64,000 nucleotides of DNA from Capitulum mitella (GCA_030062745.1 CP099847.1:27638923-27702922); one strand, 5' to 3'. Shown: positions 13,410 through 25,980, numbered from the stretch's first letter. A program made the numbers and translations. Notes: generated from the letters alone by a model not told the origin.

Positions 13410-14060
13410 CCCGGTTGGCCATCTCCAGTCAGCTAGCGCTACCGCCGCCGCCGCGCGCTACTTCCTCCACGCCCCGCGGCGGGCGGCGGGCGGCCTGGCA
13501 CTCCCTCCACGCCTGGAGGTGGGACGGCGGGCGTCCTGGGACTCCCTCCACGCCTGGAGGTGGGACGGCGGGCGTCCTGGCACTCCCTCCACGCCTGGAG
13601 GTGGGACGGCGGCCGTCCTGGGACTCCCTCCACGCCCCGCGGCGGGCGGCGTTTCCCGCTCCCCGATCGCCGCTTCTGAGAAGCACCGGCCGCTGCTCTG
13701 AGAAGCGGATACCTGCGGCCGGCCAGCTGCGACAGCGGCGCGCCCAGGTGGACCCCCGGCGGGCGGGGCGGGGGGGGGGGGCGCCGGAAATGGCTGGTGA
13801 CGAGGCCGGCGGGAGGCCGGCTTTACGGCCGCGCCGCTCCACTCATCAGTGTCGTAAGTCGGGGACCGGCGCCGCCGGCTCTGACGCCCGAGAGTGAATG
13901 GTGACGCGGCGCTGGCTGTTGCGCGTGTTTCAATGGGAGCCGCCAGTCACGCTCCGTCGCCACCGTCTCGGCTGGGCGGACAGGTGTTTGAGGAGGTCCG
14001 GTTCGGAGACGCACCACGGCAGGCGGCGCGTCGCAGGGTCTGCGAGGCGATGCAAAGCAT
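13410..14060. other. CpG-rich block 3 with 41-bp minisatellite and poly-G
   Basis: Contains the 41-bp array at 13490-13645 and a poly-G run of about twelve near 13769-13780. Frames on both strands are open throughout, and the 41-bp period breaks any single frame, so it is not coding. Confidence 0.6.
13490..13645. repeat. 41-bp minisatellite, ~3.8 copies
   Basis: ACTCCCTCCACGCCTGGAGG-type units begin at about 13500, 13541, 13582 and 13623, a constant period of 41. The CCTCCACGCC/GGAGG part forms a short dyad in each unit. The last unit changes to CGCCCCGCGGCGG, matching sequence just left of the array. Confidence 0.95.
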
Positions 14061-14717
14061 TCCGCGAAGTGATTCAAAACAAACCGCATGATTTCCATGC
14101 CACTATTGCTGCGACCCTGCTGCGCCTATTCTGGCTACTCCCAAGGAGAGCTCGTGCGCAAACAGTGCCGTGCACACCGTTTGCATCGTGGAGGGAAGGG
14201 GCAAATCTACGCCGCAGAGCGGAGGGCAATTCCCAGATCGTTTCGCTGCACCGTCGGCCATCTGTTGTGCACTGGAACGGGGTCAGAGTCGTGACCGGAC
14301 GCGTGCACTTGTGTGGAGCGCGGCGCACACCCTTCAGTTGCCCGGTCACGAAGCGCTCTTTCACGAGCTCGCAGAGTTTTTTTTGAGAGTTCGAGACAGT
14401 GCGATCGATTTAGCGCTGTGGACCCCAGCTCGGCTCCCCGGAGTCAGAGGAACGCAAGGCTGGCCCAGGAGTGCATTCACGGAATGGCACAGCTGTTCGT
14501 CATGCGTCTAAAATGAGCGGATTTTATACTTCTCATTGGGGTACCATGATTTTCCATTCATAAGATCATTATCTCTACAAACTTTCATACGTAATAGGCC
14601 ATTGACCATCGCCAATACAATGGTTAGAAGAGGACTGCAGAATTATTTTTGACGTAGGTTTACCGATTCAGACTATTTCATCTTGAAATGATTCGTAGGC
14701 TGTTTTCACAATGTCGG

Positions 14718-14718
<1 letters not shown>
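14061..14718. other. Intergenic, nothing recognised
   Basis: Overlapping frames at 14074-14516 occur on both strands with no domain. No repeat seen before the TA tract. Confidence 0.45.
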
Positions 14719-14814
<96 letters not shown>

Positions 14815-14823
14815 TATATATAT
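14719..14823. repeat. (TA)n microsatellite
   Basis: About 105 bp of TA dinucleotides interrupted once by a CACA near 14806. Confidence 0.98.
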
Positions 14824-14871
14824 TACCCAAATTGGACTCGAAGCGACTCGCTAAATTTTAAAGGTTCACCA

Positions 14872-15135
14872 CAGGCACGTAGCAAGGATTTTTTTGGGGG
14901 GGGCAAATGTCGAATTTTGTCAGATGCCACTGGCATGTGACGAAATTTATGGGAAAAGGCAGCAATTTTACGCAACTTACCTCAATCTGACGCACAGGAA
15001 AACATATGTTTGCTTTTGCAACATATGTATGATCACTATTCCGTATTCGTGAGGAATCGCCATATATCTAGTGAGGACTGCTTGGCTCAGGGGGGGGGGG
15101 CATGGCCCCCATGCCCCCCGTTGGCAACGTCCGTA
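14872..15135 (+). mobile_element. hAT-like MITE family 1, copy A
   Basis: Begins CAGGCACGTAGC and ends with the inverse GGCAACGTCCGTA. It is flanked by an 8-bp near-duplication, GTTCACCA (14864-14871) and GTTAACCA (15136-15143), 7 of 8 identical. Length is about 264 bp. Shared internal blocks with the other copies are the poly-G near the left end, TGGCATGTGACGAAATTTAT, GCAACATATGTATGATCAC, ATTCCGTATTC, and TGCTTGGCTCAGGGG near the right end. No coding capacity. The 8-bp target duplication and CAGG ends fit hAT-type transposition. Confidence 0.88.
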
Positions 15136-15143
15136 GTTAACCA

Positions 15144-16039
15144 TCAGCCTTGAGTTTTGGGAAAAAACATCTTTACGGTGCTGCATATATTAAAAACGTA
15201 ATGGGTCATGTCGGATCACAATGAAAACTTAAAATGCAATGTAAAAAAGGCTATTGTACATCGTGACGAAATCCGGACAATTCTACGGCATACCACGTCA
15301 GTTTACCCGCTTTGTTTTCTGAGAACTTGGAGGACGGAACAGGTTACGCCGACAGCATTTAGACTCGTACCTTAAAGGGCTTACATCAATAGTCTCCCGG
15401 TAACATGTCATCGGACGCTTGTGTCGTTACGAGACACGTATTTGCCCCGTCGATTTGGATGAAAACAGCAACCTGATGAGCGCAGTCAGCTGAACAGAAC
15501 CGGATGCACCAGGGCCGCGAAGCTTCCTGGACGACGGCTGTCGTCGTGTTTCAGCCACGCACACTGACAGTGTTCTCGGCGATACTCGGTGAGGAAACAG
15601 ATCGGAATCTCAGAGAGGTCTGCCTGGCACGTCCGGGCGTTACCGTTCCGAGAAGCTGCGTGAGCTCTGAACTCAGCCGGAGGTCACACGTCCAATTTAT
15701 CCAGAGCGGGCGACGTGGCTCAGCAGGTGACTCAGACGCGCTCGCGCAGCGAGCTCTATTAGCGTCTGTCTGGTGTTTCCCGGAAGGATGAGTCACACTG
15801 TTCCGTCCGTGCGGAGATGACAGTCTCGGAGATGCCAGACCCACCTGGTGGTCAAACGACGACAAAGCTGATGAGCCCGTGACGCCGTAAAAGAAGATCC
15901 TGGTACCACTGAGTCATTATTCGACGAAGCCGCGGAAATTAACCGAGCGAAACCATGCGTTTTCTCACCGACGCATCAGTGCCGTGTGCACACTGAACCT
16001 ACTAACTACGCGTCGCTCTGAGCGACACAGGCGCGACAT
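15144..16039. other. Intergenic, nothing recognised
   Basis: Ordinary DNA. TGGCTCAGCAGG at about 15716 matches a Pol III A box, but no B box follows at a usable distance. Confidence 0.45.
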
Positions 16040-16960
16040 TTCTCGGACGGCAGTAAATTCCTCCGACCGACTGACTGCTGCGGCTCCCACGGTCGAGAGC
16101 CCGCCCGCCGGTCGCCGGCCGACAATGCGGCGCGGCGGAGACGACGCGCGGCGCGCCGGCGCGATCGGACGGGCCGTCGCGACGGCAGGCTAATTTCGGC
16201 TAATTTGTCCGGCGGTGAGTGCGGCTGCTCTCCGGACCGCAGCCGTAACCCGCGGCGTCCCGACCGCAGCCCTCCCCGCGAGGGAGCGCAGGGTCGGTCC
16301 GGCGACGGCCGCGGCCCTCGGCTGAGCCGGACCTGAGGGTCGAGTTACACGGTCGCCGTCAGCCAGACAGGAAGGTCGATTTGCAGGGTCGCCGTTAGCC
16401 GGACAGGCGGGTCGAGGTGCAGGGTCACCGTAAGCCGGACAGCAGGGTCGCCGTCAGCCAGACAGGAAGGTCGATTTGCAGGGTCGCCGTCAGCCAGACA
16501 GGAAGCGTCGAGGAGCAGGGTATCGCTCCGTAATCCGCATCACTGGACGTAACTGGACGTAAATCTAACAAGTTAGACGTCGCACTGGAGGGTCGGCCTC
16601 AGTCGCACAGGAGGGTCGAGTTGCAGGGTCACCATCAGCTAGACAGAGGGTCGAGTTGCAGGGCCACCTTCGTTCGGACAGGAGGGCGGAGGGGTAGAGT
16701 CGTCATTATCCAGACAGCACGGTCCGGGAGCAGGGTCACCGTCAGCCAGACTCCCCGTAAGCGGGGTCGTCCAGCGTGGGCCCGGGTGGACGCCCGGTGA
16801 CAAACGTCCCCGTCCTGACAGAGACAAACGTCCACGTCCGGCCCCGGGGAGGACGCAAACAGGCCGGGAGCGTCCGACGCGGCGGCGAAAGACGGCGCAC
16901 GTGAGGCGCGCTGACGGCGCATCGTTGGCGGTGAAAATCCAAGGGCGGCTTCCAAAGCAG
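16040..16960. other. CpG-rich block 4
   Basis: GC-rich block whose central 400 bp is a minisatellite. Open frames on the minus strand (16635-17044) are readings of the array and its flank. Confidence 0.55.
16330..16760. repeat. Degenerate ~36-bp minisatellite
   Basis: Units of the form GGGTCGCCGTCAGCCAGACA followed by GGAAGGTCGATTTGCA recur about ten times with substitutions and shortened units. A 60-bp unrelated gap interrupts them at about 16525-16585. Confidence 0.85.
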
Positions 16961-18950
16961 AATTCCGATTCCGGCGATGGATCGCGGAAGGAAAGTGGGC
17001 TTTACGTGGGGCTTAAAGTTGATAAGCCCAATTCGCAGCTGCAAGTGTAAAGTGCGAAATCTGCAACGTCCAAAATCCGTAAGTTTAATTCAACGAATTC
17101 TAAGCCCGCTGACGGCTACCGGATGAATGGACAAGTATTAAGCACACTATTTTGCATGCAAAACATCAAATGCGGGGATCTTAGTATCAGCCTTGGAGCT
17201 TGACCATCATGCACATTAAAACACTTTTACGAAGTCCACGCCCGCATGAAAACCTTCGGTGTATACGGTTGATGAGACCGCGAACATTGCAGATACTCAT
17301 GCCCGTAAAAGCGCTATGGTGAAGAAAACGTTATAGTAAATATTATGGCGATGAGAATAAGATGTGGGGGCACGGGATAGCAGCATGATCGCTGAACAGC
17401 TTTTCTTTAAGACTGACATCGTCTTTAAGTACCAATCGATCGATATTTGTATCTTTTCTTTTGCGTGCTTTTTCCTGTTTCGTCTTATCATGGACAGATT
17501 AGGAATGTAATATCAGGCTCTTTACAAAGGCAGTGATGCTTGGAACATTTTATGGTCCAAGAAGTAAATGGCAAACGACTTCTCCGGAATGAGCCTAAAC
17601 ATCTTGCTTAAAGTCATAACGTTTTGAAGTGATCATTATGAAATGCCACGACCTACCAGAATGCCAGTTACACGTTAAAATTGCATTGAAATTTGGCCTG
17701 TGACAACTTCCGTCATCTTATTATTTTTAATGTTGAGATGGCAACACAGCGTGGCGCAATGGATGTCTGAAGATAACGATGGGACGTCTGACTTGTTTGA
17801 TTTACGTTCATTTACGTCCACTGGTGCTGTTTACGGAACGATAGCCATATAACGGGTTACTGACAATAGCTAGTGTGGACCTAACCACCGGAGAGCTTCG
17901 TTGAAAACAATGCACTGCTTTTAACGCCAGAAAAACAGGCAATCGCAATTTCCTGGTTAGGCTTGTCGTCCTCGGCACAAAAACCCGACATGTCTTAATT
18001 TCGTGCACCCCATCCATTTGCCCAGCCATTGTTCGACGATCCAAATGAAAAACGCCGCCACCTTCGGAAACAAAATACCACTCGGGGCTCCACAACAGTC
18101 TCGGCTGGCTCGCGACCGTGGGGCTTGTTCTCACGACCCGCCGACCCCCGGGACGGAGAGGAACATGCCAGAGGAGCGCCTGCATCTGCAGACCGCGGAA
18201 AGGCCGCACTGTCGCGGGGTCTCAGACCCAAATCCAGCGCCATTCTTTCTAATCCGCACGTGGATTACACAACAGCAAGGCGAAAAATGGCAGTACTGAA
18301 CAAACGAATCAGAAGACAGGAATAAGGGAACAAACGGCCAAGGAAGGGGAAAGCAGCAAGTGGAATCCCGACACCGACGGCACCCCCAATAAAGGTGGCC
18401 CGTGGGAGGCCAGCATAGAATATCACCACATCGATGAATGCCAATAGCCCACTGTCACCATGTTTCGCTACGCATCCATATTCATGCCATGTTATGTCAC
18501 TGTGATAGGATGATCTCAACTTGCTATGCAGGGAGCTTTCAGCCTCCATGCCCACATCCCTCCGTCAGATTATTTATTACATCTGGATTCCACTCGCGCA
18601 GAATCGGGCACGGCCTGCAGCTGTTGATTACCACGATGAACTTAGCCGCCTCAAACTCAGCCGGGGAACCCACGTCCCCCGGCGATTGGAGTGGACAGGG
18701 CCGACCACCGACCGAGCGTCCCTGACGAACGGACAGCAGACTGCCTCCGGCCGTAATGGACTGTCCAGGTGGGATAAATCTAGCCACGAGCTGACAGCGG
18801 CCGTTAGAGAACCGCTGCGATTGGCAGCACCTCTCCGGTCTCGCAGACCACGTCGGTCTGAGGCCGGCCCGGAAGAACGACCGAGCGAGGAAGGCTGTTG
18901 CTGATTGATGAAAATGGTGAGCTGGGTCTGCCATTATGGCCCGGTCGAGA
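16961..18950. other. Intergenic, nothing recognised
   Basis: Ordinary composition with a mildly GC-rich stretch around 18080-18240 and 18600-18900. No domain-bearing frame, no repeat. Confidence 0.45.
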
Positions 18951-19330
18951 TCGTCTTCGTGGAGCTACGCACTGAGCGCAGTGACAGCCCTGGTTGAAAC
19001 TGGCCTTTCAGCACGGCCTTTCCGTCTGTGATCTACGACCTCAGCATTATTCCCAGTTGGCCTTCTATTTGCCCGTGAGCGCCGCCGCCGCCGCTGCCGC
19101 CGCCGTCGCCGCCGCCGTCGCCGCCCCTGCAGCTGCCGCTGCGCCGCCGTCGTCGCCCCTGCCGCCGCCTCCGCTGCCGCCGCCCGGCCGCCACGGCCTC
19201 CCGGCGACTCCCGGCGGTCGGCTGAATACGTAATAGGGCCCGGTTCAGATATGCAGACACCATCGCGGACGTCTGAGCGGCCAATGAGCCACGTGGAGGG
19301 GCCTGCCATATACCACGGCCGGCTGTCGGC
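18951..19330. other. CpG-rich block 5 with GCC-triplet array
   Basis: The block is centred on an imperfect (GCC/GCT/GTC)n array at 19079-19192. It reads as poly-Ala on one strand and poly-Arg/Gly on the other, with no flanking domain. Confidence 0.6.
19079..19192. repeat. Imperfect GCC-type triplet repeat
   Basis: About 38 triplets, mostly GCC, GCT and GTC, with two interrupted segments. Confidence 0.9.
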
Positions 19331-20840
19331 GGCAGCGTAGTGTAGACTGTTTCTGAGTGAATCATGGCTTTGTCCTCTGAGGCTGTACTCCTTCCTGAAA
19401 GAGGCAACCAGAACTAAAGTATGCAGGAAAGGTTCATATAGCTACGCTACGCAAAGGAAATAGTCCAAACGCAGACAATAAATGTTTTTTTTTACTCAAC
19501 ATGCCTCTAACAATGAGGCATCAGAGAGGATGAGTACAGTTCGTGAAGATGCTGATGAGAATCAAAACAATTTGTCTATCCATTTGATGTGACGGTGATT
19601 TGCTGATCCTTTTTAAGTGATAAGAGCTTGCTGATCCATTTGATGTACGTCAGAACCTCAGAATGCCAAGGAGAACTCTGCAGCATTAGAGGCTCAGATC
19701 CGTAAATCCTTTCATGATCAGTCGTCCTAATAAGGAAGCTCAAGAGCCTCCGTGGCGGATGTTGATGCTGTTTATACCATCAAGTTATATCTACGGCCTG
19801 TAAGTTGTATGTAAAGCATGATTATCCAAACATCGTCCTTTATTCCTCCATGCAAAGCCAAGCCGAGGCCTTGCTAACTCTGAAAATCTTCTCCAGAGGA
19901 CGTCACAGATTAACACTGCTCGGTCAGAAACGCTGGGAAGTGAGACAGAAACTCTTCACGATTAAAGACATTCTCTCTTTGAGGAAGGAATTTTGGTGAA
20001 TCAAAGCCCAAATTGATGAAAGGATTTTTATTAGCGGGAGTACCCTAAACCAAGGTATATGGGGTCTTCCATGCAATCACCGTGAATTTCAGATACTCAG
20101 TACTCTTTTTCTGAGCATGGCACCAGAAAATGGGCAAATGTCCAGTTCAAGCAGATGCTTTTAAATCCTGAAATACATCAAATATTTGCCTTCAACGGAA
20201 ATCATTCCATTATAGCTGTATATCTGTGCGTGACAGCGACAAACCTGCCCAGTTATCTGTTTAACTTCCTTGAAGATGTGACGTCCAGAAAAACCGGTAT
20301 CTATCCCTCACTCAAACCTCCTACGTCAGAGCCAGACAAATTATTTTTGGTTGAAAGCCAGTATTTCTGCTACCGTTTCAGGAATATAACCAAGATGTGG
20401 CGATAAGAATACTGAAAGCGCGAGCCAAAATTATTCGTCCGCTGATAACGACACCGCCACTGATGAAACCCGACAACCAAATATATTCAGCGTCTAACAC
20501 GGAGTTTCCGCACGACAGGAGATGAAATGGCGAGAATCTTAAAGTCAACAAGGTGCCTCATTAACGGCTTGAAAGCGCTTGATAGACCTATCAGCTTACA
20601 GGCTCGCCGGGTGAGTAATTTGAGCCCGCTTCTGTTCCTCGTTTGGCGTTCCTCGACGTCGTCACTTCCGTGCAGACTCCTTGCGAAGCCTTCTCCACCA
20701 GCATCTCCCTCCGCCTGCTTCAAGTGCATACTGCGGCGATGAGCTCATCGGCTGGGCCAGACAAGTCCAGGCATCGATGATCCGTCAGAATTAGATTTAG
20801 CCCCGGTGCAGCGGCAGCTGGGCTCTCAGCCGACAGCGCT
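19331..20840. other. Intergenic, nothing recognised
   Basis: Ordinary DNA with short unassigned frames (for example 19805-19999 and 20155-20406). No domain or splice structure could be established. Confidence 0.45.
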
Positions 20841-20847
20841 GCTCTCC

Positions 20848-21075
20848 CTCAGCCGGAGACAGGTGCAGGGGTGACGTCCTCTGCCGCAGACCAGCTGGGA
20901 GAGTGTCCGCCACTACAGCCGGAGACAGGTGCAGGGGTGACGTCCTCTATCGCAGCTCAGCGCTCCCAGTTGGGAGAGCGTCCGCTGTTACAGCCGGAGA
21001 CAGGTGCAGGGGTGACGTCCTCTGTCGCAGCTCAGCGCTCCCAGCTGGAACAGTGCCCGCCACGGTCTGCTATCG
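20848..21075. repeat. Three-copy tandem repeat, 66/75-bp period
   Basis: CAGCCGGAGACAGGTGCAGG begins at 20850, 20916 and 20991; the second and third units carry an extra 9 bp. Periods of 66 and 75 are both multiples of three, and two frames stay open through the array (about 20871-21215 and 20903-21295). That is what a coding repeat would give, but no known domain and no splice signals support a gene. Confidence 0.85.
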
Positions 21076-23900
21076 CTATCCCGCTGTGGATGCTGGTGTC
21101 TCGGCTGCTGTGTTGCTGTGCTATGTTGGCTGTGTTGGTACGGTGGTACCTGTGCAGTCTGAAGATGTGGCGGAAAAACGGAGAGGGCCGCCCATCTGGC
21201 ACAGTGAAGTTTTAAGGGCCGGAGAATTGATCGTACTAATAGAAGGCAATATGGCCCACAGGGGACTAATAACGATCGCTACATTGCTAAAATAATTTCT
21301 TTAATAGGGAAACATTTTACATCGGCAATAAAAGTTTCCTTGAGCCTTTAACTTTGCTGTCGTTTTAAAAGTTCTTGTTCTCCTGAATGCAGGCCATTGC
21401 AGTAGGAAGCTTCCTGGGTTTATTTTTTGGGAGGAGGTATAACGCAGACGGAATGCAGATCAAAGAAGACCGGCCCGGGAAACGCACAGGACCCTGTCAA
21501 TAGACGCCACCAATAATGAGGCAGGAGCAAAGCGTCCAAGATGGACGATTTCAAACAGAAGTCGCGCCTCGCTAAACGGCCGACTTGATTGCGCCAGCCT
21601 CTGGCGGGAAAGCGGAGACAGCCTGTCACTCGGCTGACGTTTATAAAGGATCGATTTCAGTTCCACACCCTCGAACGACGATACAAATGAATGTTTCCTG
21701 GAAGTGCTAGCATTGGGCTTTTGGAAAATTGCTTGCTGAACACATTTCAGCGATGGCTTCGGGAAATAACTCGAATATCGAACTTAATGGGTTGAACGAG
21801 TGACCAATATACGTTTATTGCCCATTGGCTTATGTAAGATGTATGTTGGCGAACATTTACTCTTTAAAACCGATAGATACGTACAGTAATGTCTCCCAGA
21901 TCTTTCCGTTCAATTGCCATCACACAGCACGCAAGACATGAACAATGACCTCCTTTATTACAGCAAAGGTCGAGTGAAGAGTAGAAATGCATATTAGGCT
22001 CGATTATGAACGAAAACAGCATTTTTAGTCTACGAAAAATAAACCCAGATAGAAGACGTCACCCCTGATATGTAAAATTTATGTTTTGATATTGGACTCA
22101 ATGTTTCGGCTCCAAACCATTTTCAGCAATGGACAGAAAATTAAGCTGCTAAATTCCAAAAGCAAAAGGCAATGTCGGATTCGGTACTTCTCCGGCTCAA
22201 GCTTATCGGACCATGTTCCAGCTTTGGTATCTCGCCAGCATTTCGATATAAAGGAATACTAATGCAATTTTGGATGAAGTGGAGGGGGGGGGGGGGGGGG
22301 CTGCCCGGCGTTTTGACAAAACTAGGGACTGTTTCCTTAACGTAACTCCCTCGGGCCGCTCCTCGCTTACACTGACGTGGAAACAAACAAGGTGAAACGC
22401 ATAACGAGTAAACGGGTGGAACATGTCTGTAACAGCTCATTGGACACGTAGGGCGGGGGCCCTACCTAATTTAACGAAGGTCTTAACATTTAAGACGATT
22501 GTGCTGGAAATGCCTGAAAATGCCTCTGGCACTACCAAGTTTTTAAATGTCCCTACAGTGATGGCGTTGACATCGAAGAGTGTTGATTCAAGTTCTCTCC
22601 ACTTTTTACTAATGGAGGTGAGGCGCTTAAATAGCAGAGCTTAAGCAACTAAGTAATCGTCGCATATTCCAAAACTGAAATCACGTGCGTCGTTATTGCT
22701 AATGCATCCAGCTAATGTGTTTTTAGCAGCAAAATTTGCGTGCTCTTTGTCCGCAGGACCTGAAATGAAGATATTTCTGTTCGAGCTTGTGTCGAATGGT
22801 TAGGAGTAAACCAAACTGGGAACTTCAGAACGGTTGTTTGGCGTTTAAATGAAGGTATTCAAATGAATGCGGGAGAGAAAACGCCAAAACACGACATAAG
22901 TCTACGGAGTTTCTGGAAAATGTCTCTCTAAAGTTTGGGCAAGCTACACGTAACGTGTAAAACCTCTTCGTATTGCGCCTGCTCGGTAGCGCCGTTCCTC
23001 AGCCCATGAGCACATTCAGCCTGACCTGTTGGCGGTTCTCGGCTTCTCCGGGGTGTTGACACCCCGACAGGATCGGCTATCAGGCTTTCAGTGCGCCGGG
23101 CTCGAACGACAGGCAATTGCCAGCCGCCCGGGACGCCGTCCGGACGCGGGAGGTGCAGATCAGACCCTCGGCCCGCTGGCGGTGGCGGGGCAGTGGGCCG
23201 AGTCCCCTGCGCCGGCACCAGGAGGGGAAGGCTTCAAAGTGGTGGTGTTCGGAGGGCTGGGCGTGGTGCACGGGTGTGAATGAAGGCTACTTAGTGGCGG
23301 GTGGTTACCTAATGGACAGGGGAGCGAGGCGGCGCGGGGTTAATTACACCCTGGAGCGGAGGTCTCCGTTCAATAAGATCGAGCCGACGACAGCTGCTAG
23401 CTGAAGGCCGACTTCACCCTATCTGTTGGACGGACGGCCTGGTAATTTTAAACGCGTAATAAGGCTCGCCGGAACCTTGAGTGAGACGTAATTCTGTGAA
23501 ACAAAAATCTTACCCATCCCCGTCGACTTCCATCTGAGAGACAAAGTGCTAAACCGTGTAAAAACTGGGCAGTAAAGTGAATGCCAAATTCTTACCAGCA
23601 ACAAAAACTAAATTAGTACAGGTTTTTGTATTTCTTCACTGAAGGCCGGAACACAAAAGACAAAGTCGTAATTAGGCTAAAACTGGCCCAATCAATGGCC
23701 TGCGTATAGACCTAAAGCTAAATCTGCCGCACACGTTTTGAAACTGGACGTACCTTTTCTTGCACTCAGTCTGGGAAAGCACTGCACCGCGAATCCGACA
23801 ACGCTGTCCCTGAGCACTGAAACGAATACCAAGGAACTAGAAAAAAACGCTTGAATCACGTCTTCTTAAAAAGTTCTGAGGAAACTCTGGCATCGCTATG
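21076..23900. other. Intergenic with poly-G run and a GC-rich patch
   Basis: Nothing recognised apart from a run of about eighteen G at 22284-22301 and a GC-rich patch at 23030-23360 with overlapping frames on both strands. Confidence 0.45.
22284..22301. repeat. Poly-G run
   Basis: About eighteen G in a row after GTGGA; the longest homopolymer in the window. Confidence 0.93.
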
Positions 23901-23934
23901 GAGGTATGGTACAGTATGGTACAGTACAGGTATG

Positions 23935-24140
23935 GTATTTGATATATATCATTGCGGCTCGAAATAACTTATACTAAGGATCGCCGCTTACTTCGTCAAG
24001 TAAGATTTCTGCGCCCCTCCGCACTCCATAGTCTGCAGTGATGCTAGTTTCTAGTCACCCTGGTCTCTGGATCTAGTCGTAGGTTCTGAGACATAAAAGC
24101 AACGTCTTTTCCGTTGTACACTCTCGCGCGTGGCGGATAA
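23935..24140. repeat. Dispersed repeat R2, copy 1
   Basis: Shares GCTTACTTCGTCAAG, TTTCTGCGCCCCTCCGCACTCC, TTTGCAGTG-like and TAGTCACC motifs, in the same order, with 25405-25560 and 25600-25810. Degenerate, noncoding. Confidence 0.7.
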
Positions 24141-24590
24141 AATTTGCAGATCACTATCACACGTACTGAAAGGCCTTCCCCACCTGTTTTCCCTGCAAAT
24201 CTCGAGAACGGATCGGAGCTGGCCGCTGCTGTTTTAAGACATTCCTGAAAATTTAAAAACTCGTCGATTGACGCAAAGAAATCGAAAATTGGTCGGAAAT
24301 TTTTTAACTTTGGGGTGTTTGAAGTCAGACAAACAAAACGAAGATAACGCTGTTACAGACAAAGAGGAACTTTGCGAGATGACAAGCGTTCTACGTAAGA
24401 TTACCGTTTGAACATTATCAGCCGACATCATTCGGGGATGAATGAGGATGATGGATGTACCAAGAGCAAAGCCAGGGTCGGTGAAAGTCAAGGTCAAACA
24501 GCTTGTTGTTTGATCCAGATTTCCTTTGCAATATGCCGATTTGTACTAAATATATGCTCACATAACCCCATACAAATACGTTTGTGCAGT

Positions 24591-24591
<1 letters not shown>

Positions 24592-24623
<32 letters not shown>
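24592..24623. repeat. (CA)n microsatellite
   Basis: About sixteen CA units followed by a short TA run. Confidence 0.97.
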
Positions 24624-24626
<3 letters not shown>

Positions 24627-24892
24627 TATATATATAATGTTTACATTCTGCAACAGTCAAAACGTTTTATTTGGTTCATTATAACGAAATAACTTTAGTG
24701 CAGACAAAGATTATTTTGGTTCAAAAATTTCGTCCAAGATCAGTGACCTCGCTTCATTTCATCTGACTTTGCGGAGGTCAGTGGACGCTGAAAGTGACCA
24801 AATGTACCGATGCTGGGTGTCTTCGTCGGCGTGATTTTCACAGCTAAAAGCCTATAGCTCCTGTGCGGCATCTAAGTGGAATCGATAAGGAA

Positions 24893-25396
24893 TTCGAGAA
24901 TGAGTGCATAACTCCCTTTCAGGCGGATCGTGCCCAAACCGTAGGCCGGAAGCGTTTGGCTGTCGGTGAAAACGAAAGATGGTGCATGGAGCTACCCCGC
25001 TGTACGTACGTTTTCCAGTTCGCTACGAGTCGTGGTATGAGAAATAGCATGCACACTGGGAAGTTTTGTGTGTGCTGGTGTGCGCCGCACGATTGCACGT
25101 TGAATTCCCTTTCCAAGTTGATGCGTTTCGAGCTGATCCGATCCGTATTTACCGAGAAAACTCGCCGGAACCGAGATACATTTGACGTGGTTCGTACCTC
25201 ACGGTCTAGGAATATTTCTATGGGTTAAAAGTTTCACTTTTAGCGCGCATCGCGCGCCAACGACAGGCTATAGCTGATTCACTGGTAAAACGCAATACCT
25301 TTTGAACGGAATGCGGCACTTGTGGGTCCGTCGTCACTTTCGAGCTCTGGATAGGAACTGATATTTACGGAGAGACAGAGAAACAGACACACTTTA
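24893..25396 (+). repeat. Dispersed repeat R1, copy 1
   Basis: Directly repeated at 26463-27062 with many substitutions and indels. Shared landmarks are GTGCCCAAACCGT, GTTTGGCTGTCG, CCGGAACCGA, GCGCGC and the terminal GACAGA...GACACACTTT. No frame is kept between copies, so it is an old noncoding or decayed element. Confidence 0.7.
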
Positions 25397-25404
25397 TCCA
25401 AATG

Positions 25405-25560
25405 ATATACCGACTGGGGCTCGCCACTTACTGCGTCAAACAAAGCTTCTGCGCCTCTTTGTACTCCATGGTTTGCAGTGGATTTTGAGTCACTTTCATA
25501 CCTGGATGTTAGCATAAGTTCTGAGGAATCAAAGCGGACCGTAAAACATATTTGCAGACG
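25405..25560. repeat. Dispersed repeat R2, copy 2
   Basis: Same motif order as copy 1 (GCCACTTACTGCGTCAAAC, CTTCTGCGCCTCTTTG, GGTTTGCAGTG, GAGTCACTTTC). It directly follows copy 1 of repeat R1, suggesting that R1 and R2 belong to one larger element. Confidence 0.7.
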
Positions 25561-25599
25561 GAAAGACAAGCGGAAACAGTTAACTTAATCAGAATATGG

Positions 25600-25810
25600 A
25601 CTAGATTTCGTTGCTTGTTTCGCTAAGGACCGTTTCTGCGACCCTCTGCACTCCGTAGTTTGCAGTGACGCCAATTTCAAGTCACTCTGATTTCTGGATG
25701 CTTGATGGATGCTGGATCTGATGCTTCTGCAGTTTGCGATTAACGCAAGCTGCGAGAAATGAAAGCAACACGTGTACACATGCATCCTCCCGTGCGTGGC
25801 GTGTAGTGCA
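25600..25810. repeat. Dispersed repeat R2, copy 3
   Basis: Contains TTTCTGCGACCCTCTGCACT, GTAGTTTGCAGTGACGCC, AAGTCACTCTG and GAAAGCAACACGTG, matching copies 1 and 2. It ends at a perfect hairpin (25799-25839). Confidence 0.7.
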
Positions 25811-25839
25811 GTGTACGACCTGTACACTGCACTACACGC
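25799..25839. repeat. Perfect hairpin, 18-bp stem, 5-nt loop
   Basis: Bases 25799-25816 are the exact reverse complement of 25822-25839, with loop GACCT. It lies at the end of R2 copy 3. No Rho-independent or miRNA interpretation is warranted. Confidence 0.95.
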
Positions 25840-25962
25840 ATTTACCAATGCATTTACAGTCTGATTTTCGGGGACAGGAGAGGATAGGACAGGCCGAATC
25901 CGGATCTAGAGTTCTGAAGCCAAAGGGATAGGAAATGTTACAAAAGTCCTCTTTGGTTTTTA

Positions 25963-25980
25963 ACCCCCCCCCCCCCCTCC
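25963..25980. repeat. Poly-C run
   Basis: About fourteen C following TTTTTAA; one of many long G/C homopolymers in the window. Confidence 0.9.

Noticed and set aside
15700-15790. tRNA gene or tRNA-derived SINE
   Set aside because: An A-box match is present but there is no B box, no cloverleaf and no second copy.
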